This document shows, one piece after another, positions 48,908-57,335 of a stretch of 64,000 nucleotides of DNA (the first letter of the stretch is position 1; the number at the start of each line of letters is the position of its first letter). This DNA comes from Bacillota bacterium. Lineage in GTDB: Bacteria; Bacillota; Bacilli; Alicyclobacillales; SLC66. Below the pieces are notes generated by a model that ran no database searches, was not told where the DNA came from, and saw only the letters and a program-made list of their open reading frames with translations. The stretch covers positions 1 through 64,000 of the forward strand of contig JAKACV010000009.1 in the NCBI GenBank assembly GCA_021821085.1. Reading direction: 5' to 3'. The position numbers were made by a program, and so were the translations under genes.

Positions 48908-49408
48908 TTGAAGAAGTATCAATGGATTAGTGCACTTGCAATCGCAGGGGTAGTGACTTTAGGGGTGACAGGGTGTGGGACGGCAAATGCGGCTGGCGCA
49001 AACCCATCCCAAAGTTCATCGGCAGGTACGACGGCCAGTACGACAACTGGTACACCACATAAAAAGGCAGGGCATAAGCACGCTTCACCCTTACATTGGG
49101 CGCTCGTTACGACGCCGTCCACTGTGAGTGCGGGGAAATCGTTTGCCGTGCAACTGACCGTTAGCAAGACAAAAGGGACTTTGCCACAAGGCACAATGAC
49201 TGCGCATCTGGCGCCAGTGAAGAAAAAGGGTACAACAACAAGTGCAAGTGGTACGAGTACGCAGCCTGTCACGTTAGTGAGCAAAGGCAATGGGGTCTAT
49301 ACAGGGACACTCACTGCGCCTGCAACGCAGGGGAAATATGCGATGAGCATCGCTTGGAAATTGACAAAGCGTACGGTTCATCACCGTATTCTTGTGAACG
49401 TGCAATAA
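48908..49408 (+). CDS. Small lipoprotein with C-terminal beta domain (FixH/YtkA-like fold suspected)
   Basis: Lipobox GVTGCGTANA; TPSTVSAGKSFAVQLTVSK...GNGVYTGTLTAPATQGKYAMSIAW; co-directional with RND genes. Confidence 0.7.
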   Translation: MKKYQWISALAIAGVVTLGVTGCGTANAAGANPSQSSSAGTTASTTTGTPHKKAGHKHASPLHWALVTTPSTVSAGKSFAVQLTVSKTKGTLPQGTMTAHLAPVKKKGTTTSASGTSTQPVTLVSKGNGVYTGTLTAPATQGKYAMSIAWKLTKRTVHHRILVNVQ

Positions 49409-49422
49409 ACAGGTAGTTTTTC

Positions 49423-49500
49423 ACTCCCCGTCGTGAAGGGAGTAGTTCTGATTCCCGAAAATAGAGGGTGGCTACGGGAGTCGGGACTACTCCTCTATTT
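49423..49500 (+). terminator. Overlapping, mutually exclusive hairpins between the lipoprotein gene and serC (terminator or leader)
   Basis: GGAGTAGTTCTGATTCCCG (49439-49457) pairs with CGGGAGTCGGGACTACTCC (49475-49493); alternative AAATAGAGG (49459-49467)/CCTCTATTT (49492-49500). Confidence 0.55.
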
Positions 49501-49540
49501 GTCCTGAATATGCTATTGTTACAGAAATAGTAGTCATGAG

Positions 49541-50629
49541 GTGAATAGAGTGCGAAAGCATAACTTTAATGCTGGACCAGCTGCATTACCGCTTGAAGTT
49601 TTACAACGGGCGCAAGAAGAGTTTGTGGATTATGCAGCGAGTGGGATGTCCATTATGGAGATGTCACATCGCTCGGTTGAATATGAAGGAGTACACAATG
49701 AGGCACAAGCCCTGATTCGGGAACTTCTTGAAATTCCACAAGGATACCGTGTATTATTCCTTCAAGGTGGTGCATCGTTACAATTTGCTATGTTGCCAAT
49801 GAATTTTTTACCGTCCGATCAGATTGCTTGTTATATACAGACGGGTAATTGGTCCAATAAAGCGATTAAGGAGGCGCGATTACTCGGACAAGTTGAGGTG
49901 ATTGCGGCATCCGATGCGCGACCGCGTCGTGCCCCTGATTTACATGAGCTTCAATTGCCAACACATTCGGCTTATGTGCACATTACATCGAATGAAACGA
50001 TTGAAGGCTTACGCATCAATGACTACCCATACACAGGAGAAGTTCCATTAGTTTGTGACATGTCTAGTGACATCCTTTCTCGCAAAGTGGATGTGTCACA
50101 GTTCGCTCTTATTTATGCCGGGGCGCAAAAAAACCTTGGACCTGCTGGTGTGACGGTGGTTCTTGTTCGTGAGGATATGTTGGAACGCGTTAATAGAGAA
50201 CTTCCCTCGATGTTGCGATATGATGTTCATGTGAAGGGAAATTCGCTCTACAATACTCCACCTACCTTTTCTATCTATATGATGAATCTTGTGTTGCAGT
50301 GGATGAAGAGTCAAGGGGGTCTTGATGTTATTGAGGAACGCAACATACGCAAGGCGCAACTCATTTATGATGTGATTGATAAGAGTGGCGGATTTTACGA
50401 AGGACTGGTGGCGATGAAGGATCGTTCGCTTATGAATGTTACATTTGGAATCGCAACAGAAGACCTCGAGCAAACATTTTTAAGTGAAACAAAGGCAAAT
50501 GGTTTTATTGGATTGAAAGGCCATCGCGAAATGGGACATTTTCGAGCTTCGATATACAACGCAGTGACAGAAGAAAGTTGTCGTGAGTTAGCTAACTTTA
50601 TGAACGATTTTGCACAACGCCATCAGTAA
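49541..50629 (+). CDS. serC: Phosphoserine aminotransferase
   Basis: HNFNAGPAALPLEVLQRAQEEFVDYAASGMSIMEMSHRS; IYAGAQKNLGPAGVTVV. Confidence 0.95.
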   Translation: MNRVRKHNFNAGPAALPLEVLQRAQEEFVDYAASGMSIMEMSHRSVEYEGVHNEAQALIRELLEIPQGYRVLFLQGGASLQFAMLPMNFLPSDQIACYIQTGNWSNKAIKEARLLGQVEVIAASDARPRRAPDLHELQLPTHSAYVHITSNETIEGLRINDYPYTGEVPLVCDMSSDILSRKVDVSQFALIYAGAQKNLGPAGVTVVLVREDMLERVNRELPSMLRYDVHVKGNSLYNTPPTFSIYMMNLVLQWMKSQGGLDVIEERNIRKAQLIYDVIDKSGGFYEGLVAMKDRSLMNVTFGIATEDLEQTFLSETKANGFIGLKGHREMGHFRASIYNAVTEESCRELANFMNDFAQRHQ

Positions 50630-50668
50630 CATGGCCAATGCACATATGAATGAGTGATACTTAACATG

Positions 50669-50699
50669 AAGCGACTTCAGACCTATGAAGTCGCTTTTT
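50669..50699 (+). terminator. Rho-independent terminator after serC
   Basis: AAGCGACTTC-agacctat-GAAGTCGCTTTTT. Confidence 0.9.
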
Positions 50700-50787
50700 C
50701 GTGCGATGTGTGAGTGAGTACGATGTATACTTCTGCATCAGCTCGTCAAGGGTAGAGAGTAGGGACGGATCATTCAAGGAGGGAATC

Positions 50788-51603
50788 ATGCTCATCGAGC
50801 TTCTTGCAACAACGATTGGATCATTTCTTATCGCGTTTGGTGTAAATGAATTTATTGTTCCGACCCATTTATTAACGAGTGGATTGTCTGGGATTTGTAT
50901 TATGTTATTTAATCTGTTTCACTGGCCAATTGGCATATTATTTCTGGTCTTCAATATCCCTTTGCTAATCATTGGATACTATACAATTGGGCGCAAATTT
51001 AGTGTCTATACGATTCTATCTGTCATTGAGCAGGCGTTCTTCCTGAGTTGGTTGCACATTCCGCATTCGGTTACCGATGATCCGATGCTCGCAGCGATCT
51101 TTGGCGGATTTTTAATTGGATTTGGTGCGGGATTTACGCTTCGCGTCGGAGGATCTTCTGGTGGTTTTGATATTATCGCGCGTCTTCTCGCGCGTCGTAA
51201 TGTTCGATTTGGAACGACAAATTTAGTGCTGAATGGGATTATTTTGCTTCTCTCTGCAGCGTTGTTTAATATTGAACTTGCACTATACACCTTTGTTTCT
51301 ATTTTTGTTGCTGCTAAAACGTATGATATTGTATTGCGGAATATGGAGAAAGTTAGCTTGCTTATTGTGACGCAAATGGGTGAACAAGTACAGCAACAAC
51401 TACATACGCAACTTAATGGAGAAATTACATTATGGCAGAGTGCATCTCATACTGACAGTGGTCATCCGCAAATTCTCTTTTGTATAGCAGTTAATGCACA
51501 AATTGCCGCTATTCGCACGGCATTGCAGGCGGTTGATCCACATGCTGTTTGTTCCATTTTGCCAACTCAGGATGTTGTGGGTGGGAATCTGCGCACGTGG
51601 TAA
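50788..51603 (+). CDS. YitT family membrane protein (DUF2179)
   Basis: IAFGVNEFIVPTHLLTSGLSGICIMLFNL; GFTLRVGGSSGGFDIIARLL; AAGGAGGGAATC before ATG 50788. Confidence 0.88.
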   Translation: MLIELLATTIGSFLIAFGVNEFIVPTHLLTSGLSGICIMLFNLFHWPIGILFLVFNIPLLIIGYYTIGRKFSVYTILSVIEQAFFLSWLHIPHSVTDDPMLAAIFGGFLIGFGAGFTLRVGGSSGGFDIIARLLARRNVRFGTTNLVLNGIILLLSAALFNIELALYTFVSIFVAAKTYDIVLRNMEKVSLLIVTQMGEQVQQQLHTQLNGEITLWQSASHTDSGHPQILFCIAVNAQIAAIRTALQAVDPHAVCSILPTQDVVGGNLRTW

Positions 51604-51711
51604 ATTCGTAGCGAATGGATGAATGCTTCAGGGTTGCAATAAATATTAATATGAATGAATCTATGGATAGATGAATATGAATTCTGTTTTGCACATACAA
51701 GAGGTCTTAAA

Positions 51712-51808
51712 GAGGTTGTTCAAAAAGGGTCTTAAAGGCAATAGCAGATGTGAATCGATTAAAAATAATTGATTACTTGACCGAAGTCTCCCTTTTTGAA
51801 CAGGCTCT
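51712..51808 (+). mobile_element. MITE-like element, short form (same termini, different interior)
   Basis: AGAGGTTGTTCAAAAAGGGT...CCCTTTTTGAACAGGCTCT; interior AATCGATT...AATTGATT dyad. Confidence 0.75.
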
Positions 51809-51972
51809 AAAAACTGTCGTAGTGTAATTTTTATTGCGCCGTCGACTGGAGTTTCACAGCCGCTTGCATTACATAATTCGGAAATTATTTATGTAGGAGT
51901 GGGTAGCATAGTTTTGGCTCCTATAAACCTGATTATACGGTCTTACGATTCAAGTGAAGGAAACCCATTGAC

Positions 51973-52001
51973 TTGACAACCGGTAGATGCAAACGTATTA
52001 T
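51973..52001 (+). promoter_or_regulatory. Sigma-A promoter upstream of the small Cys-motif protein
   Basis: TTGACA (51973-51978), 17-nt spacer, TATTAT (51996-52001). Confidence 0.65.
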
Positions 52002-52042
52002 ATCTATGTATTAATAAATATTGATTCATGGAGGTTTATACT

Positions 52043-52306
52043 ATGGATATTCGTGAAGTGGCTACGATTAAAGAGGAAAATGAAGCGGGAAAAGTGGTTG
52101 TTGAATTTAATGGAGTTGAAACAGAAAAACTTCAGGAGTTGGTTACAGAGTGCTCCAGTGGTACATGTTCTTGTGGTAGTGAACAATTTCTTACCAATGT
52201 CGAATCATTTGTTCTCTCTGACGATGGGAAGACCATTGAGATATCTGGTAAGGTGAGTGCAGAAGAGGTTGCGAATACTCTTAAGGATTGGCAGAAAGAA
52301 TTATAA
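52043..52306 (+). CDS. Small protein with CSSGTCSCG cysteine motif (unknown function)
   Basis: MDIREVATIKEENEAGKVVVEFNGVETEKLQELVTECSSGTCSCGSEQFLTN...; start ATG near 52043 after GGAGG. Confidence 0.7.
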   Translation: MDIREVATIKEENEAGKVVVEFNGVETEKLQELVTECSSGTCSCGSEQFLTNVESFVLSDDGKTIEISGKVSAEEVANTLKDWQKEL

Positions 52307-52375
52307 GAAACACTGCAAAGGTATGGCCCACTTGGCGCGCATGCCTTCGTAACATCGTAAAGAGGAGTGAAACGA

Positions 52376-52744
52376 ATGGAAAAATCCTGGGAGTTTGAGG
52401 AGCAACAACTCCCCATTTTTGTAAAGGTAAATTTGAATGGAGTCTTTAAGGTGTTGGCCGATCCAACGCGCTTACAGATGTTTAAGATGCTTGCTGATGT
52501 AGGGGGTATCTGTTGCCGAATTGTACCCAATATAGAGCTGGAAGATGCAGAGGGAGTTACTTATGGATTGTGTGTACAAGACTTTGTAGCACATTTAAAG
52601 ATTCCACAATCTACAGTTTCACATCATTTATCATTGCTACGCAACGCAGGTCTCGTACAAAGTATAAAAAAGGGTCTATGGGTATACTATTACCGTGATG
52701 AAGTGACAGTTGAGGCGTTTAAGAATGCGGTCAAGATGCTATAA
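52376..52744 (+). CDS. ArsR family transcriptional regulator with internal Cys-containing insertion
   Basis: LNGVFKVLADPTRLQMFKMLADVGGICCRIVP...GLCVQDFVAHLKIPQSTVSHHLSLLRNAGLVQSIKKGLWVYYYR; AGAGGAG before ATG 52376. Confidence 0.88.
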   Translation: MEKSWEFEEQQLPIFVKVNLNGVFKVLADPTRLQMFKMLADVGGICCRIVPNIELEDAEGVTYGLCVQDFVAHLKIPQSTVSHHLSLLRNAGLVQSIKKGLWVYYYRDEVTVEAFKNAVKML

Positions 52745-52805
52745 ATTTCAACTCATCACATGTGTTATGCTTAAGGCGACGCATGACACATGGAGGGTTA
52801 CTGCA

Positions 52806-54101
52806 ATGAGTATAGGGGATTACCGTGAGCGTCAATTGGACACACATACATTGCGAAGATCGCTCACTTGGATTCAAGGAACACCTATGACAATAGGGGC
52901 TGTATTAGGTTCTGGCATTCTCGTTTTACCTGCGGTTACGGCAGATATTTCTGGTCCAGCTGCATTACTTGCTTGGCTTTTGATGTCCCTTTTGTCCTTT
53001 CCCATTGCTCTCACACTCGGAGCGTTGACAGCTAAATTGCCACATGCCGGTGGGATAGTCGCCTATGCTCGGGAAGCTTTTGGCCCTTCCGTCGGCGCGA
53101 TCGTTGGCTGGTTGTTTCTTGGTACGATTCCTATTGGTGTGCCGATTGTGGCACTCATCGGATCGAATTATATTGGCACGGTTTTAGGACTGACCTCATG
53201 GCAAGTGACACTGATTGGTGCAGGATTGGTCGCACTTTCTGTAACCCTGAATATTCGAGGCGTTGAGTTAGCTGGGTGGGTACAGGTGCTCGTGATTGCG
53301 TTAATTGCCATTCTCTTGACTGTGGCCATATTGGCGGCATTGCCACATGTGCTAATTAACAACTTTCAACCTTTTGCACCACATGGATGGTGGTCTGTGG
53401 GGTTCTCTGCTGTTATGATTTTTTGGTGTTTTGTGGGATGGGAAATGATCGCACATTTGGCGGAGGAATTTACCAATCCTAAGCGAGATGTACCCTTAAG
53501 TCTAGCACTTGCCGCACTCGTGATTGCAGTGTTATATCTTGCGGTTGCATTTGTAACGATTGGAACGCGCGCATATGGAGATCATATTGGTCTGGCGCCT
53601 CTCAGCATGTTAGTAGGAGCTATATTTGGTCGAACAGCTGCAGCGTTCACCGCAGTCCTCGCGTTGCTGATCTCTTTTGCTACCATTCATACAAATATTG
53701 CAGGGTTTTCGCGCATGATATATGCACAAGCGCGCCAAGGTGATTTTCCAAAAATATTTTCCAAAATTCATCGGACCTATCAGACGCCTGCAGCAGCTTT
53801 ACTGGGGTTGGCAGCCGTTTTTGCGTTGGTTTTTCTTGCGAATTTCATTTTTCATCCGAATCTTGGCACGATTATTAAATGGCCGAGCGCAATATTCATT
53901 GCATTATATATGATCGCTATGGCGTCAGGTGTAAAACTCTTTTCTATAGGTACGATGAATTGGTGGACGGCCAGCATATCGTTAGTGGTTTGTATGATTA
54001 TTTACGGTTTTAGCGGATGGGCTATGTTATTTCCGTTAGTACTTGGTGTAGTTGGATGGATGATGAGTAAACGGAGATATGTAGTAGAGGTGCAACGATA
54101 G
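52806..54101 (+). CDS. APC superfamily amino acid permease
   Basis: LTWIQGTPMTIGAVLGSGILVLPAVTADISGPAALLAWLLMSLLSFPIALTLGALTAKLPHAGGIVAYAREAFG. Confidence 0.88.
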   Translation: MSIGDYRERQLDTHTLRRSLTWIQGTPMTIGAVLGSGILVLPAVTADISGPAALLAWLLMSLLSFPIALTLGALTAKLPHAGGIVAYAREAFGPSVGAIVGWLFLGTIPIGVPIVALIGSNYIGTVLGLTSWQVTLIGAGLVALSVTLNIRGVELAGWVQVLVIALIAILLTVAILAALPHVLINNFQPFAPHGWWSVGFSAVMIFWCFVGWEMIAHLAEEFTNPKRDVPLSLALAALVIAVLYLAVAFVTIGTRAYGDHIGLAPLSMLVGAIFGRTAAAFTAVLALLISFATIHTNIAGFSRMIYAQARQGDFPKIFSKIHRTYQTPAAALLGLAAVFALVFLANFIFHPNLGTIIKWPSAIFIALYMIAMASGVKLFSIGTMNWWTASISLVVCMIIYGFSGWAMLFPLVLGVVGWMMSKRRYVVEVQR

Positions 54102-54372
54102 GTATGTAACATGATAGCAGAAATTGCTTCTTTTATGGGTGCCAACCCGTGTTTTCTCGTGGGATGTGAATGTGGCGTATTAGAAGTTGTCTTTTGAGTG
54201 TACAAGGGATTCCGCAGCGAGTACGCATTTGCATTTGGACCTGAGTTGCTTCTGGTCATTTACGCATGAACTTCATGATTCGCACGCTACAAATGAGAGA
54301 ATGATGGAATAGAGGCATGGATTGCATCAATAGTTCGATCGTCAATCCATGCCATCTCAGTTGCTGTTTTAT

Positions 54373-54639
54373 TTATACTTGCCAGGGCCACGGAGTATTA
54401 TTCCACTGCCATGAGTCATGAGTGCCATCATGACCTCCAAAAGACGTGAGGGGAGTGGGATTTTGCTCAAATTGCTTTGCTAAAACTTCCCTTCGATCTT
54501 TAAACTGTTGATATTGCGCAAGTGCCTGAGTGTCAGATGGATGTGTATCGAGATAGAGTGTTAAATCTGTAAGCACGAAATCGATTGATTGTAACTCATG
54601 CAACGCACGGTAATAAGTAGCAGGCAGTTGATCATTCAT
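54373..54639 (-). CDS. cotJB: Spore coat protein CotJB
   Basis: YYRALHELQSIDFVLTDLTLYLDTHPSDTQALAQYQQFKDRREVLAKQFEQNPTPL...WQWNNTPWPWQV. Confidence 0.92.
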   Translation of the reverse strand: MNDQLPATYYRALHELQSIDFVLTDLTLYLDTHPSDTQALAQYQQFKDRREVLAKQFEQNPTPLTSFGGHDGTHDSWQWNNTPWPWQV

Positions 54640-54845
54640 TTGATATCGCCTCCCGTATAGGGACTATAAAGATCTGGCCAGAGTGTCCCATGGCGCAATG
54701 CTTCGCGATAGGCAAATTGTTTGAGGTGACGCGGCTGAACGGTGATGAATTGATTGACGGGAATAATAAACGGTTTAGACGTATGCACTGGGCAGGGATC
54801 ATTGGCGCTATGGTACGGGGTATATGTTTGCCAGCGTGGATCCAT
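54636..54845 (-). CDS. cotJA: Spore coat associated protein CotJA
   Basis: KPFIIPVNQFITVQPRHLKQFAYREALRHGTLWPDLYSPY; GGAGGATG upstream; ATGA overlap with cotJB. Confidence 0.88.
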   Translation of the reverse strand: MDPRWQTYTPYHSANDPCPVHTSKPFIIPVNQFITVQPRHLKQFAYREALRHGTLWPDLYSPYTGGDIK

Positions 54846-55068
54846 CTTCGCATCCTCCTGAACGATGTAACTTTCTTGATGTTACTTTATGATATGCAGG
54901 GAGAACATAAAGTAGATCCATATCTTAATCGCAAGTAAAGTTGATGTGATTTCCAAGTGGGAATGTAACAAAAAAACTTCTCCATACTGTGTGTACAGAA
55001 TAGGTGGGTGCCCACTATGTGCGGAGTTTGACGTTTCTCGACGGTAAACAGGGGACTTTACGGCATTT

Positions 55069-55313
55069 TTAGGTAATGAGTGATTGTAGTGTATCACGAT
55101 GTATGATCAAATCAGCCAGTGTATAGGCATCAAGTATGTTCAGGGAGGCGTGTAGAGCTTCTGCTAATACTGTTTTTAACCGACAATCAGGAATTAGCGT
55201 ACAGATCCTGATCTGTTTATCAAAACATTCTGCTATGTTAAAATTCCCCTCTATCTCACGCATAACTCTCCCTATATTAATTTCCTCAGGTGGTGTGACT
55301 AATTGAATTTCGC
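55069..55313 (-). pseudogene. nsrR: C-terminal fragment of an NsrR-like Rrf2 family regulator
   Basis: QLVTPPEEINIGRVMREIEGNFNIAECFDKQIRICTLIPDCRLKTVLAEALHASLNILDAYTLADLI; the HTH half is absent. Confidence 0.8.
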
Positions 55314-55314
55314 C

Positions 55315-55602
55315 AAAGTGAATATTCCCGGACAATCCTATACTTATCGTCGTCAAAACAGTTTATCAGGTGTGCCTGGAAAAAAGAATTATCGCATTCG
55401 TGTCAAGCGTGAGAATGTACGCGGAGATTTGCCAGCTTGGGTCGTGTCAAACTGCTTGCATAGTAATATTAAAGAGGGGGACGTTGTACACATTGCACCA
55501 CCTTCTGGGAATTTTGTTCTCCATGCTAAAACAGATCGACCCGTACTCCAGAAAACTGGAATGGGGTCGTCTTTTCGCACTCTTTTTTTACTGTTTCAGT
55601 AA
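55315..55602 (+). pseudogene. hmp: Internal FAD-binding-domain fragment of flavohemoprotein
   Basis: KVNIPGQSYTYRRQNSLSGVPGKKNYRIRVKREN...VSNCLHSNIKEGDVVHIAPPSGNFVLHAKTDRPV; globin domain and C-terminal NAD domain missing. Confidence 0.8.
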
Positions 55603-55757
55603 AACCACAAGTTTTTCAGTGGCCTCGACACATTCCATCTTCTTTTTATTGTGTCTACGAGCTTAGATGAATGCAAATGCATTTTTAGTTTCTTTTAACT
55701 GCCGCTATACCACTGCATTTCTTTGCTGATTTGATGTGCTGAAGTAATATTTTGGTA

Positions 55758-56732
55758 CTATGCTTCTGCTCGTGCAGATCGATAAAGTCGATCGAGCGTG
55801 CGCGCCTGAGCGAGTGATGCGTCGCGAGTATCTTCTAAGGTGTTTTGATTGCGAATAGCATCGCAAAAATATTCGATTTCCTTTACATATTGATTGGTAT
55901 CAAGTACGGGTTCCATCCGTACTTCCGCGCCTTTGCGCACAATCAATTCGGCATGTCCTTTATCAGGGCGAAAAGGGTGAGTAACCACAATTGACCCTGA
56001 CGTGCCAACGATTTCGACATATTGACGATCGGGTGCTTCAAAAGAACAATCAAAATGGGCGATTCGTCCACCGGAGAAACGAAGTATTCCTGATAAGGTG
56101 AGATCAATGTCATTTGTTTCATGGAAATGGGCGACTGCGGTGACGTACAGTGGTTCCTCTTGCATCAATGTACGACTGACGTGTACGCAGTATGTTCCCA
56201 CATCGTAAAGAGCTCCTCCGCCATATGCTCGGTTCATGCGAATATCGTTTGATTTTGTCAAAGGAAAACTGAAATTCGATGTGATGATTTGGATCTGGCC
56301 AATCTCCCCGCTATTGATTAGTGCGCGAACGCGATCCCATTGTGGATGAATCGGATACATGAAGGCTTCCATAAGAACGATGCCATTTGTCGAGGCAGCT
56401 TCAATCATGCTTTTTACTTCTTGTTCATTCAAAGCGAGAGGCTTTTCGCAAAGAACGTGCTTCCCGCTTTGTGCAGCACGAATTGTCCATTTCGCATGTT
56501 CGTGGTTAGGAAGTGGGATGTAGACAGCATCGACATCAGGGTTGTCAAGAAGTGATTCATAGCAATCTTCGACTATGGGTATGAGATTCTGCTTGGCAAA
56601 TTGTTCTCCTCTGCCACTATCCCTGCTTGCGACCGCTATCACATCAGTTCCAGAAACTCTACGAATTGCAGGGATCAATTGCGTTTCGGCAATGTGAGCG
56701 CTTCCGAGTATCCCCCATTTAATTTGCTGCAT
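55758..56732 (-). CDS. Gfo/Idh/MocA family oxidoreductase
   Basis: KWGILGSAHIAETQLIPAIRR; VDAVYIPLPNHEHAKWTIRAAQSGKHVLCEKPLALN. Confidence 0.92.
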   Translation of the reverse strand: MQQIKWGILGSAHIAETQLIPAIRRVSGTDVIAVASRDSGRGEQFAKQNLIPIVEDCYESLLDNPDVDAVYIPLPNHEHAKWTIRAAQSGKHVLCEKPLALNEQEVKSMIEAASTNGIVLMEAFMYPIHPQWDRVRALINSGEIGQIQIITSNFSFPLTKSNDIRMNRAYGGGALYDVGTYCVHVSRTLMQEEPLYVTAVAHFHETNDIDLTLSGILRFSGGRIAHFDCSFEAPDRQYVEIVGTSGSIVVTHPFRPDKGHAELIVRKGAEVRMEPVLDTNQYVKEIEYFCDAIRNQNTLEDTRDASLAQARTLDRLYRSARAEA

Positions 56733-56760
56733 TGTTTCATCTCCTTAGAACGATGATGAA

Positions 56761-57123
56761 TTATTGTACCGTCGGATTATGTTTGCGGTGCTCTGTATGC
56801 GCAAATGAGTGGCTTTGTTCAAGATCTACTTTTAGAGCCTGTTCAAAAAGGGTTGAGGTAAGATGCAAGCAGGGGTTTGGTGAAGTCTGGACATGCGCGC
56901 GGAGTGTACGATAGGTGGTACATGAGCACGCATGTCCAGCACAAGCCGAAGCCCTGCGCCGCAGAGTTCTCGCCCCTTTTTGAACGACCTCTTTTACTTG
57001 TTCTTCGGAATAAACGTCTGAGGATCCAGCTCGTCGTAAATTTTGTCCGATGACTAATGCATGATGATGAAGACGAGATAAATTTTGAAGCGATTCATGA
57101 CGCTTTTGCGGAGAAGTACCCAT
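56761..57123 (-). pseudogene. Hemerythrin-like small ORF carrying the MITE-like element
   Basis: N-terminal HESLQNLSRLHHHALVIGQNLRRAGSSDVYSEEQVKE, then element-encoded residues (QKGARTLRRRASACAGHACS...) to a short 3' tail. Confidence 0.5.
56834..56992 (-). mobile_element. MITE-like element, long form, copy 2 (opposite orientation to copy 1)
   Basis: Reverse complement of 37571-37725 with very few differences by eye. Confidence 0.8.
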
Positions 57124-57335
57124 GTAATCACGCCTTTGTTATAGATACTTCACTTCATCATAAATCAGTGGACCGTAAATTCCTAGGAACATGTAGACGA
57201 AAAATATTGAGTATAGTCCATTATTGCGCCTGAATTATATTTTCTATATGAGTGCCGTCAACGATTTCACTGTTCTGCTGTACTTTAATAAGGAAAGTGT
57301 GATTTGTGCCACAGTGTCGCAAGGAGGTGAGGCGC

